Source: Pseudomonadota bacterium (GTDB taxonomy: Bacteria; Pseudomonadota; Gammaproteobacteria; Burkholderiales; SG8-39). From it: 52,053 bases of DNA. Each line of letters opens with the position of its first letter. The stretch's first letter is position 1. Location: positions 1 through 52,053 of the forward strand of contig JAPLRD010000011.1 in the NCBI GenBank assembly GCA_026399375.1, given 5' to 3'. Below, one piece after another: positions 34,687-43,850 of this stretch. A program made the translations under genes and the position numbers. The notes beneath the pieces are model-generated. The model worked only from the letters and a program-made list of their open reading frames with translations, ran no database searches and was not told where the DNA came from.

Positions 34687-35514
34687 GTGTTGACCCCGGT
34701 AGACGGTGGAGCTTTTCATTTGACCTTGCTGCGATGTCTGTCGCGCGCCCTCATTGCGGCCGGCGTGGGGTTTGCCGCGGCCGTCATGCCCGTGCACGCG
34801 GCAATGATGGATGAAATCCAGGTCTACACCGATGACATCAACCAGCCGGGCGAGTTCGGGCTCGAACTGCACGTCAACACCACGCCCAAAGGCCGCAGCA
34901 CGCCGGATTTTCCCGGCGAAATTACGCCGCGCCACGGCCTGCGCACGACGGCGGAGTTCTCCTACGGCCTGACGCGAACCGTCGAAGCGGGTTTGTATCT
35001 GCCCTACGCGCGCGACGCCGAGGGAACCATGCATTTCGCCGGGCCGAAGCTGCGTCTGAAATGGCTGCCCGTGCAGCCGGAGGACGGCAACGCCGGATGG
35101 TTCATGGGGATCAATACCGAATACGCCTGGGTCAGGCCCGCGTTCGAGCAATCGCGCAACGCGGTGGAACTGCGGCCGATCGTGGGCTATCGCGGGCGTG
35201 AATGGTTGCTCGCGGCCAACCCGATACTCAATTGGTCGCTGGCCGGCCCCGACCACGACGGCAGGCCTGATTTCGTTCCATCGGTGAAGATTGCCCGCAA
35301 GGTCACGTCGAGCATTGCCTTGGGCGCAGAGTATTACGCCGAACTGGGCAAGGTGAACCACATCCTGCCGCATGCGGAGCAGGCGCACACCCTGTATTTC
35401 GCGCTCGACTACGAGCGCAAGCCCTGGGTGTTCAACGTCGGCATCGGTCGCGGCCTCACCGGTGCGGCCGACCGCTGGACTTTGAAAACGATCATCGAAA
35501 TACCGTTCGATTGA
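34687..35514 (+). CDS. Outer-membrane-type beta-barrel hypothetical protein
   Basis: About 275 residues with a signal peptide (LTLLRCLSRALIAAGVGFAA, ending PVHA). The rest alternates polar and hydrophobic residues with frequent aromatic ends (EFGLELHVNTTPKG, TAEFSYGLTRTVEAGLYLPY, ALGAEYYAELGKV) and finishes IIEIPFD, like an outer-membrane barrel. The start is uncertain: GTG 34687 gives the full signal peptide, and no clear ribosome-binding site is visible. A channel or sensor role is possible; the family is not recognised. Confidence 0.7.
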   Translation: MLTPVDGGAFHLTLLRCLSRALIAAGVGFAAAVMPVHAAMMDEIQVYTDDINQPGEFGLELHVNTTPKGRSTPDFPGEITPRHGLRTTAEFSYGLTRTVEAGLYLPYARDAEGTMHFAGPKLRLKWLPVQPEDGNAGWFMGINTEYAWVRPAFEQSRNAVELRPIVGYRGREWLLAANPILNWSLAGPDHDGRPDFVPSVKIARKVTSSIALGAEYYAELGKVNHILPHAEQAHTLYFALDYERKPWVFNVGIGRGLTGAADRWTLKTIIEIPFD

Positions 35515-35524
35515 TCCCGGCGAG

Positions 35525-36157
35525 TTAGGTGATGCGCTCTGACTCCACGATGTGGACGCCGGGCGCGTGGCCCAAGGCCGCAGACAGCAGCGCGCGCGCC
35601 ACGGCCTCGGTGTCGACGGCGCGGTAACGAGCCGGCACGAGTGGGCGAAAAGTCTTCGCGATCCACAGGCCCAGGTGTTCGCCCGGGCGATTGTCGGGAC
35701 GCGGCCCGCCGTCGAGGAGCGATGGGCGCACCAGGGTGAGCGAGGGATAGCCCAGCGCGGCGATGGCGGCCTCCGCTTCGCCTTTGACCCGGTTGTAGAA
35801 CACGCGCGAATTCGCATCTGCACCCAGGGCGGAATTGAGCGCAAACGCCCCAGCGCCCGCGGCCCGCGCGAGTCGCGCGACGGCAAGCGGATAGTCATGA
35901 TCGACACGGCGGAAGGCGGCTTGCGATCCGGCCAGCGCCATGGTCGTCCCCAGGGTGCAGATCACCGCGTCCACGTTCCACCAGTCCGCGCCCTGCGGCA
36001 GACGGTCGAAATCGACCTGCGGATTTTCCAGTCCGGGGGCAGCGGCGAGCGGCTTGCGCGTCGGCGCGATCAGTCGCCCCACGCTGCGCTCGGCCAGTGC
36101 CAGCGCCAGCACCTGCTGTCCGACCAGCCCGCTTGCGCCAACGAGTAATAGTTTCAT
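35525..36157 (-). CDS. NAD(P)H-binding oxidoreductase (HTATIP2/YbjT-like)
   Basis: A 210-residue Rossmann-fold protein. The cofactor loop is KLLLVGASGLVGQQVLALAL. VDAVICTLGTTMALAGSQAA, VDHDYPLAVARLARAAGA, RVKGEAEAAIAALGYPSLTL and VRPSLLDGGPRP mark the small HTATIP2-type group. The start ATG at 36157-36155 fits the family; the frame is open far upstream, but that part is antisense to the next gene. The substrate is unknown. Confidence 0.85.
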   Translation of the reverse strand: MKLLLVGASGLVGQQVLALALAERSVGRLIAPTRKPLAAAPGLENPQVDFDRLPQGADWWNVDAVICTLGTTMALAGSQAAFRRVDHDYPLAVARLARAAGAGAFALNSALGADANSRVFYNRVKGEAEAAIAALGYPSLTLVRPSLLDGGPRPDNRPGEHLGLWIAKTFRPLVPARYRAVDTEAVARALLSAALGHAPGVHIVESERIT

Positions 36158-36388
36158 GCAGTGTATGCCACAGGCTCCGACGAGGCGATCATAACAGCGC
36201 CGATGGCGGTGTCCTGCGTCAATGCCGTATTCCGGATTCCGGAATGCGCTACCGTTATTCGGCAAACTATTGCTCTTGGTCAATGTTCCAAAACGGGGAA
36301 AACTGTATTTATACGTGCTGCGTGCGCGCATCCGGCTCTCCGGATTGGCTGCAACGTACTTCCATAAGACACGAAGGAGGGTTTCATC

Positions 36389-37456
36389 ATGGCTACGACT
36401 TACAAGATTTTGATCATGGGCGCATCCTACGGTTCGCTGCTCGGAACCAAGCTGGCGGCTGCGGGGCACACGGTGAAGCTGGTCTGCCTGCCTGCCGAGG
36501 CGGACCTGATCAACCAGGAAGGCGCCATCGTGCGCCTGCCGATCAAGGGCCGCGAGGGTCTGGTCGAAATCAGCTCGAAAAAGCTGCCGGGCCAGATGTC
36601 CGCCGGCGGCACCACCGCCTTCAACCCGGCCGACTTCGACCTGGTGGCCCTCGCAATGCAGGAACCGCAGTACCGCTCGCCCGGCGTGCGCGAGCTGCTG
36701 GAAGCCGTGGCCAAATCCAAGGTGCCCTGCATGTCGATCATGAACATGCCGCCCCTGCCTTATCTCGCGCGCATTCCGGGCGTCGACGCCGCAGCGTGCA
36801 GGGGTTGCTACACCGACCCGGCCGTATGGGACAGCTTCGATCCGAAGCTGATGACCCTGTGCAGCCCGGACCCGCAGGCGTTCCGCCCGCCCGAAGACAA
36901 GGTCAACGTGCTGCAGGTCAGGCTGCCGACCAATTTCAAATCGGCGCGCTTCGACTCCGACGCGCACACCGCCATCCTGCGCCAGCTGGAAAAGGACATC
37001 GAAGCGGTGCGCTTCGATACCGGCGACGCGAAAATCGAACTGCCGGTCAAGCTCAAGGTGCACGATTCCATCTTCGTGCCGCTGGCGAAATGGAGCATGC
37101 TGCTGTCGGGCAACTATCGCTGCGTGCAGAAGGACGGCATGATTCCGATCAAGGACGCGGTGCACGGCGACATCGAAGCCTCGCGCTCGGTCTATACCTG
37201 GGTGGCGAAGCTGTGCATGTCGCTGGGTGCGGCAGAAAATGACCTGGTCCCGTTCGAGAAATACGCCGCTGCGGCGCAGTCACTGGGAAGCCCCTCGTCC
37301 GCCGCGCGGGCCCTGGCAGCCGGTGCGACCAATATCGAGCGTGTCGACCGTCTGGTGCAGGCCATTGCCGCGCAGAAGGGCATGCAGAACCCGGTGGTCG
37401 ACCGTAGCGTGGCCTTGGTCGACGGCTGGTTGGAGGCCAACAGGCGCAAGGTCTGA
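36389..37456 (+). CDS. Ketopantoate reductase-like NAD(P)-dependent oxidoreductase
   Basis: A 355-residue protein. The N-terminal Rossmann loop is ILIMGASYGSLLGTKLAAAG, a variant of the usual GxGxxG. The two-domain layout with a helical C-terminal half (LSGNYRCVQKDGMIPIKDAV, SPSSAARALAAGATNIERVD) resembles the PanE/octopine dehydrogenase superfamily. It is longer than PanE (about 300), so a true pantoate role is doubtful. AAGGAGGG at 8-15 bp before the ATG supports the start. An ATTCCGG/CCGGAAT inverted repeat lies in the 231-bp upstream gap. Confidence 0.75.
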   Translation: MATTYKILIMGASYGSLLGTKLAAAGHTVKLVCLPAEADLINQEGAIVRLPIKGREGLVEISSKKLPGQMSAGGTTAFNPADFDLVALAMQEPQYRSPGVRELLEAVAKSKVPCMSIMNMPPLPYLARIPGVDAAACRGCYTDPAVWDSFDPKLMTLCSPDPQAFRPPEDKVNVLQVRLPTNFKSARFDSDAHTAILRQLEKDIEAVRFDTGDAKIELPVKLKVHDSIFVPLAKWSMLLSGNYRCVQKDGMIPIKDAVHGDIEASRSVYTWVAKLCMSLGAAENDLVPFEKYAAAAQSLGSPSSAARALAAGATNIERVDRLVQAIAAQKGMQNPVVDRSVALVDGWLEANRRKV

Positions 37457-37530
37457 AGCGGAAGTTCCCGCGCGCGCGGCCGGGCGGGAAACCGGGCTTG
37501 CGCTTCGCGCCGGGCCGGCGAGCCGGATCC

Positions 37531-37749
37531 TCAGCCGCCTTTGTAGGGATTTTCGAGTTTCTGTACGAGCTCGGTCAGCACGGTGCGGAACTGCGCGTCG
37601 TCGCAGCCCATCAGCACCGCGTCCTCGAGGGCGTCCTGGCAAACCTGCCGGATTTCCTCGAGGTTTTCCCGCAGCACCTTGATTTTCTCCACGCAGGCGA
37701 CGATCTCGCCTTGGGGCGAACGCCATACGATTTCTGGAATGTTGGCCAT
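37531..37749 (-). CDS. Small hypothetical protein (72 aa)
   Basis: Starts MANIPEIVWRSPQGEIVACV and is mostly one long amphipathic helix (EKIKVLRENLEEIRQVCQDA, VLTELVQKLENP) with three cysteines. It has no membrane segment or signal. The composition and codon pattern are protein-like. It lies downstream of cysK on the same strand, separated by about 105 bp. Function unknown. Confidence 0.65.
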   Translation of the reverse strand: MANIPEIVWRSPQGEIVACVEKIKVLRENLEEIRQVCQDALEDAVLMGCDDAQFRTVLTELVQKLENPYKGG

Positions 37750-37854
37750 GTCGGAGGCTGTCGGTAGCGCTGGAAATCCGGATTGCGATTATACCCGCGC
37801 CGTCTTCGCACCAAGGCTGGTGCCGCGCCGGATTATCCGGCGCAGTGGTGCCTC

Positions 37855-38838
<984 letters not shown>

Positions 38839-39218
38839 GCGTGTCTCCTTGACTGCAGTTGGGCCGCCGAGCGTGCCACGGCACCGAAACCCGGGATGTT
38901 CCATATTCAGCGGCGGTGCGGAACCTTACCCGAAAATCGCCCCTGAACAAACAAACCAATAGTCATTGCCTTATTCCAAATGGGTATTAACAGGGTGAAA
39001 AATCGGACCGTGCGGCATGACGCCGCGCTTCCCGATTACCCTTAATTGACTCTACGGCCCTGGATCCGGGCCTTCGCTTATCGCCAATGCTTATATGAAA
39101 GTAGCAACAAAGTATTTCCGCTGAACCCGCGCCGCCGGTACCTTCGCATCCCATGCAAGCGTGAGCGCCGTACGCGAGCAGGCGATCCTGCCACACACCA
39201 CATCGAGAGGAAACGACC
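38839..39218. other. Divergent intergenic region between cysK and the osmC-like gene, 380 bp
   Basis: This must hold the cysK promoter (minus) and the osmC-like promoter (plus). AT-rich stretches lie near 38940-39000 (CAATAGTCATTGCCTTATTC and following). A short minus-strand frame at 38987-39442 is a shadow. No riboswitch was recognised; CysB sites are expected but none is clear. Confidence 0.5.
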
Positions 39219-39743
39219 ATGTCTAACAAGCTCAAGGAACTCTTTGCCAATACCCAATCCGCGCTGGCCAACAGCCCCGGACAGGCCGTGGCTACCTTTT
39301 CTGCGGAGAGCCACGGCCATGGCGGCCTGTACCGGAAGGTGAAGATTCGCGATTTCACGGTGGAAGTCGACGAGCCGGCCGCCCTGGGCGGAACCGATCG
39401 CGCGCCCAATCCGGTTGAATACGCGCTGGCCGCGCTGGCCACCTGTCAGGAAATCACCTACTGGCTGCACGCTGCAGCTCTGGGCATCCCCCTTACCGAC
39501 GTGTCGGTGAAACTGGAAGGAACGATCGACTTGCGCGGTTTCTTTGCAGCGGCCCCCGGCGTGCGGCCGGGCTTCAAGGAGATTCGCGGAACGGTGCAAT
39601 TCGACAGCACGGCAAGCGCGGACGAATTGCGCCGGCTGAAACAGGTCGTCGATGCGCACTGCCCGGTGCTGGATCTGTTTCGCAATCCCACGCCGATCGC
39701 GCTGGAACTGTTCGAAGCGGCGGAGGCGAAGCGCGCCGCGTAG
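39219..39743 (+). CDS. OsmC family protein
   Basis: A 174-residue member of the OsmC/Ohr fold. The two redox cysteines are present as ALAALATCQEITYWL and VDAHCPVLDLFRNPTP. The DEPAALGGTDRAPNPVEYAL stretch is the family's substrate-pocket signature. These proteins reduce organic hydroperoxides or bind small thiols in the cytoplasm. GAGAGGAAACGACC precedes the ATG. It converges on the EamA gene, with a 9-bp hairpin between them. Confidence 0.88.
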   Translation: MSNKLKELFANTQSALANSPGQAVATFSAESHGHGGLYRKVKIRDFTVEVDEPAALGGTDRAPNPVEYALAALATCQEITYWLHAAALGIPLTDVSVKLEGTIDLRGFFAAAPGVRPGFKEIRGTVQFDSTASADELRRLKQVVDAHCPVLDLFRNPTPIALELFEAAEAKRAA

Positions 39744-39755
39744 AAAGTTCAGATT

Positions 39756-39786
39756 GCCGGGTGCGGACGACAAGGCGGCACCCGGC
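39756..39786. terminator. GC-rich hairpin between the convergent osmC-like and eamA-like genes
   Basis: GCCGGGTGC and GCACCCGGC form a perfect 9-bp stem with a 13-nt loop. No T-run follows on either strand, so it may slow or process transcripts rather than terminate them cleanly. Confidence 0.5.
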
Positions 39787-39790
39787 GGTC

Positions 39791-40663
39791 CTATCTCGCC
39801 GGCGACGCGGGTCGCCTGTTCATTTGCGCGCCTATGACACCCGCGATCACCAGCCCGCCGCCGCAGAGCTGCAACGGTGTCAGCCCCTGCCCGAGCAGCA
39901 GCCAGCTGCCGCCGATCGCGATTATCGGCTCGATGTTCATGACGAGGCCGGTGCGCAGCGGTCCGATGCGCACGGCGGAGGTAAACAAAGCGACCAGCCC
40001 GATCGCATACAAAACGCAAACGCCCGCCACGGCCCACAGCCCCAGGGCGCTGCGCGGCCACATGATCGCATCGCCCGCCACTGTCGCGGTTGCGACCGCG
40101 GCCGAGGTGGTGAGCATCATCCAGAAGGTGCGGCTTTTCGCATCGACGTGGCTCAGCCGGTGGGTGGATACCACCAGCACGGCCGAGGTGAGCGCGGCGG
40201 CGAGAATGGCGTAGCCGATGCCGGCCGCGTCCACGGCGTCGGGCGACGCGCCCGTGGCGAGCGCCAGGCCGACCAGGGAGAGCAGCGCGTACAGCAGCAC
40301 GCGCCCGGTCATGCGCTCGAACCCGGCCATGGCGCCGAACACGCCGATCACCAGCGGGTTCACGTAGAACACCAGGATGGCAAGCGGCACGCGCAGGATT
40401 TCGATCGCCTTGTAGAACGAGAACACGCCCAAGGCGAAGACCAGGCCCAGCCCCAGGAGCAGCGCGCGCTCGCGGCCGCTGGTGTGCCGCTCGCTGCCGT
40501 CGATACGCAATGCGACGCCGATCGCGAGCGCCGCGAAGGCGCAGCGCACGCTGACGACCGTCGCCGCGTTGCTGCCGTCTTCGAAGGCAAAGCGCGCCAG
40601 CACCACGGCCGAGCCGTAGCAGAGCGCGCAGAGGAGTACGTGGCGGTATTCCGAAAGGCGCAA
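39791..40663 (-). CDS. EamA/DMT superfamily transporter
   Basis: A 290-residue drug/metabolite exporter of the inner membrane with about ten helices in two EamA repeats (VLLCALCYGSAVVLARFAF, FSFYKAIEILRVPLAILVFY; LYAIGLVALFTSAVRIGPLR, IGGSWLLLGQGLTPLQL). No ATG is available; a TTG at 40663-40661, five bases after the stop of the preceding gene, is the best start. The frame is continuous with the N-terminal part of the frameshifted amidohydrolase upstream, which is a coincidence of the frameshift and not a fusion. Confidence 0.82.
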   Translation of the reverse strand: MRLSEYRHVLLCALCYGSAVVLARFAFEDGSNAATVVSVRCAFAALAIGVALRIDGSERHTSGRERALLLGLGLVFALGVFSFYKAIEILRVPLAILVFYVNPLVIGVFGAMAGFERMTGRVLLYALLSLVGLALATGASPDAVDAAGIGYAILAAALTSAVLVVSTHRLSHVDAKSRTFWMMLTTSAAVATATVAGDAIMWPRSALGLWAVAGVCVLYAIGLVALFTSAVRIGPLRTGLVMNIEPIIAIGGSWLLLGQGLTPLQLCGGGLVIAGVIGAQMNRRPASPAR

Positions 40664-40668
40664 GCCGG

Positions 40669-41518
40669 TCAGTGCTTCTTGAATAGCTGCTCCGCGTTGC
40701 GAAAGGCGATCTTTTCCGCCACCGCCGGCGGCAATTGCGCGAGCCAGCCCCGGTATTCGGCCATGATGCTGCCGTAGCTGTCCCAGCGCTGGCTGATCCA
40801 GGTATCCGAACCCAGCAGGAAGCGGTCGGGGTAGCGCTCGAACAGTTTCTTCCATTCCGGCGTCAGCTTGCCGCCTTCGGTGATGCCGTAGCGGTAGGAC
40901 AGTTCGCACCATACCGCCGGATAGCGCTCGAGGTAGGCGGCGACCTTTTCCGCCGGGGTGGAAAACCCCGTGTGCGCCCAGATGATCCGGGCCTTCGGGT
41001 TGTGGGCGAACAGGATCTCCAGCGCCTCGTCGTCGGCGTGGGCGTGCAGGTAGAGGTTTCTCTCGACCGCGAAATCGACCGTGCGCTTCACCAGCTTGGT
41101 CGACGCGGCTTTGCCCGTGAGGTGGACCCACGCCGACGTAGTAGCCGCGCTTGTATTCGGTTTCGATCAGCTCCTGGATGGACGGGTCGTCCATCCAGGT
41201 CTGGATGTCCGGTCGCACGCGGTAGGGGCGGATGAAGGGCACGACCCACAGGTCCTTCGGTTTGGCCTCCACCAGTGCGCGCGTGCCGTCGTTGGGCCGG
41301 CTGGTGGCGAGGATGCCCGTGATTTTGTTCTCACGGAACAGCGACAGCACCTTCTCCAGCGGAAAATGCGGCGCCGGTTCCCAGTTGTAATGCAGATGGG
41401 CGTCGAATATGGGCATGGTCGGTCCATCCGCGGCGCGGGATGCGGGGACTGCCAAAGTCAGCAGTAGTGCGAGGCAGGCGAGACAATAGCGCAGCAGCGC
41501 AGAGGCGCATCTATTCAT
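40669..41518 (-). pseudogene. Secreted metal-dependent amidohydrolase, frameshifted
   Basis: The 5' part (41518 to about 41126) encodes a signal peptide (ALLRYCLACLALLLTLAVPA) and the metal motif PIFDAHLHYNWEPAPH, running to EYKRGYYVGVG. There the frame breaks. The 3' part resumes in another frame with HLTGKAASTKLVKRTVDFAV, RNLYLHAHADDEALEILFAH, KARIIWAHTGFSTPAEKV and RFLLGSDTWISQRWDSYG, to the stop at 40669. The join at about 41125/41126 lacks roughly 5 bases (an E-F pair is expected before H-L-T). The rest of the gene is intact, so the loss is recent or a sequencing error. It is the third gene of a four-gene minus-strand operon. Confidence 0.8.
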
Positions 41519-41540
41519 GTTCGATGCTCCATGCGGGAGT

Positions 41541-42245
41541 TCATTTGGCTTGCGGCCGTTTGTGGTGGCTGAGTTGATGCGCTTCGCGCTCGAGCGGGTC
41601 GCGCAAGCGCAGCAGCTTCGCCTGGCGCTTGGTGATCAGCGCATAGTGCCGCGCTTCGTCCAGCGCCCAGCCCACGTCCCAGCAGCTTTTCTTCTGCGTC
41701 ACCCAGGTCGCAGGGTCCAGGCGCCGCATGTCGAAGCCGGCCGAGTAGCTGCGCAGCGTCTTCTGGTGGCGCTTGTTGCAGTATTCATGAAAATAGGACA
41801 TGGCGAGTTCGCGCTTCTGGTGGCGCTTGTTGCAGTATTCATGAAAATAGGACATGGCGAGTTCGCGCAGGCTGCGGTAGACGGGATCGCGCCAGCGCAG
41901 TATCGGGTGGTTGGTCTTGGAGATCGCGCCCCAGCAGCCGTTGCGGCGAAACAGCGTCACGATGTGGTCGTAGTCCCGCGTCGCCTTCAGGTCCATCAGC
42001 AGCGGCGGCTCGCCGTGCACCCACAGCGCGGCGGCGGCGATCATTGCGCCCTCGATGCACAGCGCCCTCTTTTGTCCCAGCGCCTCGCGCACCGAAAGGC
42101 AGGTTTCGCCGCCGATTTCGAAGTTCTGCGGAATGGCGTCCAGATAGGCCTGAATCTTCTCCGGGGTATTGAGTCGCCTGAGAATTGCAAACTCGGCCTT
42201 GGTGAGGCCCAGACGCTCGCGGCTGGCGAAGCGCGCTTTGATCAT
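41541..42245 (-). CDS. Hypothetical protein, transglutaminase/papain-like, with a 54-bp internal duplication
   Basis: A 234-residue cytosolic protein. The order C (QKRALCIEGAMIAAAALWVH), D (LLMDLKATRDYDHIVTLFRR), then GCWGAISKTNHPILRWRDP resembles the Cys-His-Asp core of transglutaminase-like folds; this is inference from pattern only. RELAMSYFHEYCNKRHQK occurs twice in a row because 54 bp are perfectly duplicated at 41761-41868. The start ATG at 42245 overlaps the tfoX-like stop (ATGA), so the two genes are translationally coupled. The C-terminus is basic and His-rich (HQLSHHKRPQAK). Confidence 0.7.
   Translation of the reverse strand: MIKARFASRERLGLTKAEFAILRRLNTPEKIQAYLDAIPQNFEIGGETCLSVREALGQKRALCIEGAMIAAAALWVHGEPPLLMDLKATRDYDHIVTLFRRNGCWGAISKTNHPILRWRDPVYRSLRELAMSYFHEYCNKRHQKRELAMSYFHEYCNKRHQKTLRSYSAGFDMRRLDPATWVTQKKSCWDVGWALDEARHYALITKRQAKLLRLRDPLEREAHQLSHHKRPQAK
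41761..41868. repeat. Perfect 54-bp tandem duplication
   Basis: Two identical 54-bp units lie head to tail (41761-41814 and 41815-41868) inside a coding region and keep the frame, adding 18 residues. Perfect identity points to a recent event or an assembly artefact. Confidence 0.92.
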
Positions 42246-42718
42246 TTCGGGCGCGGCCTGCTTTTCTGCGCTTTGGCGGGCGGTGCAGCCTTCTTTCCGA
42301 CGGTCTTCGCGACGAACGTCTTTGCCGGCGCTGCCTTCTTCTTCGGCGGCGCCAGCTTTGCCGCAGCCCGGGCTTGTCCGGCAACCTGCTTCTTCGCGTT
42401 GCTGCGCAAAGCCGCGGCGTAGGCGGTGCGCGCCCAGGGCAGCATCAGCTCGGGGGATTCCATGGCGTCTTCCGGCGCGCGGAAGAAATTGAGCGTGGCG
42501 CGCCTGCCCTGGCGGGCGTAGCCGAAAATCTCGCAGCCCGCCTGTTCGAATTCGACGCGGTTCATTTCGTCCGCCTTGAGATAGAGCGTGTCCTCCATCA
42601 CGATGGCGAACATCAGGCCGTCCAGGTAGACGCCGTGGCCGCCGAACATGCGCCGCGTGCGGACCGTGCCGAACGGGCCGAGCAGTTCCATGACATAGTC
42701 GATAAACCCATCGGACAT
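42242..42718 (-). CDS. TfoX N-terminal-domain protein with a Lys/Ala/Pro-rich tail
   Basis: A 158-residue protein. Residues 1 to about 100 are a TfoX N-terminal domain (DYVMELLGPFGTVRTRRMFG, GHGVYLDGLMFAIV, LYLKADEMNRVEFEQAG). The last ~50 residues are a low-complexity basic tail (KLAPPKKKAAPAKTFVAKTV, GKKAAPPAKAQKSRPRPK) like histone H1 tails. The TfoX C-terminal domain is absent. The start ATG at 42718 fits the family; upstream codons are antisense to the divergent cysB region. Full-length TfoX promotes competence; the function of single-domain forms is unclear. The tail suggests nucleic-acid contact. Confidence 0.85.
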   Translation of the reverse strand: MSDGFIDYVMELLGPFGTVRTRRMFGGHGVYLDGLMFAIVMEDTLYLKADEMNRVEFEQAGCEIFGYARQGRRATLNFFRAPEDAMESPELMLPWARTAYAAALRSNAKKQVAGQARAAAKLAPPKKKAAPAKTFVAKTVGKKAAPPAKAQKSRPRPK

Positions 42719-42844
42719 CGGATTTGCCTGAGATTGAACGCCTGCGGCCGATTGTAGAGGCTGGCGCGCGCCTAGCCAAGCAGGATTGCAGTCGCGCCTC
42801 CGTGGCATTTGCCAGCAACGGCGGCCGTGTAATAGACTCCGGTT

Positions 42845-42894
42845 ATAAGAATAGGGACTTAACACGCCCATTGATATAACCAAGGGAACTTTAG
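42845..42894 (+). promoter_or_regulatory. Two similar elements upstream of the CysB-type gene, candidate autoregulatory sites
   Basis: ATAAGAATAGGGACTTAA (42845) and ATAACCAAGGGAACTTTA (42876) are near-repeats in the same orientation, 31 bp apart (three helical turns), ending 9 bp before the start codon. CysB-family regulators bind such spaced AT-rich half-sites near their own promoters. The repeat is visible; binding is inferred. Confidence 0.45.
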
Positions 42895-42902
42895 GCTCGA
42901 AC

Positions 42903-43844
42903 ATGAATTTCCAGCAGTTGCGCTATGTGCGCGAGACGGTGCGCCGCGGCCTCAACCTGACCGAGGCCGCCAACGCCCTGCACACCTCGCAGCCCGGGGT
43001 GTCGAAGCAGATACGCGAACTCGAGAGCGAGCTCGGCTTCGACATTTTCGTGCGCTACGGCAAGCGCATCACCGCGCTTACCGAGCCCGGGCGGGCGGTG
43101 CTGGTGGTGATCGAGCGCGTACTGCAGGAAGCGGAAAACCTGAAGCGCGCGGCGGACGATTTCAGGGGCCAGGACACGGGCAATCTCACCGTCGCCACCA
43201 CCCATACCCAGGCACGTTACGCGCTGCCGCGGGTGGTGGGCGAATTCAAGCGCCGCTATCCGAAGGTGCACCTGACCCTGCAGCAGGGCAATCCGCTGCA
43301 ACTCGCGCAGATGGTCCAGGCCGGTACGGCGGACATCGCCATCGCCACAGAGGCGCTGGATGATTTTCCGGGATTGCTCGCGTTGCCCGGCTACACCTGG
43401 AGCCACTGCGTGGTCGTGCCGCAGAAGCATCCCCTGCTCAAGGCGGGAGCGCTCACGCTGGAGGCGCTGGCGAAATTTCCCATCGTCACCTACGACGCCG
43501 CGTTCACCGGACGCACGCACATCGACGCGGCGTTCGCCGCGCGCGGCCTGAAAGTGGACGTGGTGCTCTCGGCCATCGACGCCGACGTGATCAAGACCTA
43601 CGTCGAGCTGGGCCTGGGCATCGGCATCATCGCCGCCATGGCGTTCGACGCAACGCGCGACCGCCAGCTGCGCTCCATCGACTGCGCGCACCTGTTCCGC
43701 TCCAACACCACGCGCGTGGCGGTGAAGCGCGGCAACCTGCTGCGCGGCTACGCCTTCGAATTCATCGAGCTCTTCGCCCCGGCCCTGAACCGCAAGCTGA
43801 TCGAACGCGCGCTGGCGGGCGAGGGCGAACTGTACGACCTTTGA
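42903..43844 (+). CDS. cysB: CysB/Cbl-type LysR regulator
   Basis: A 313-residue LysR-family regulator. The HTH is in the first 60 residues (NFQQLRYVRETVRRGLNLTE, AANALHTSQPGVSKQIRELE), exactly the CysB/Cbl pattern. The sensor domain carries TVATTHTQARYALPRVVGEF, where CysB proteins bind sulfate and N-acetylserine/O-acetylserine around the conserved Thr residues. It would activate sulfate-assimilation genes under sulfur limitation. It diverges from the tfoX-like operon. cysK and metY, plausible targets, lie 4-9 kb to the left. The stop is followed 2 bp later by the original MATE start. Confidence 0.92.
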   Translation: MNFQQLRYVRETVRRGLNLTEAANALHTSQPGVSKQIRELESELGFDIFVRYGKRITALTEPGRAVLVVIERVLQEAENLKRAADDFRGQDTGNLTVATTHTQARYALPRVVGEFKRRYPKVHLTLQQGNPLQLAQMVQAGTADIAIATEALDDFPGLLALPGYTWSHCVVVPQKHPLLKAGALTLEALAKFPIVTYDAAFTGRTHIDAAFAARGLKVDVVLSAIDADVIKTYVELGLGIGIIAAMAFDATRDRQLRSIDCAHLFRSNTTRVAVKRGNLLRGYAFEFIELFAPALNRKLIERALAGEGELYDL

Positions 43845-43850
43845 GCATGT

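Noticed and set aside
39791-41518. A genuine amidohydrolase-EamA fusion protein of 575 residues
   Set aside because: The middle third has no homology and is shadow sequence. The amidohydrolase continues in another frame to a normal stop at 40669.
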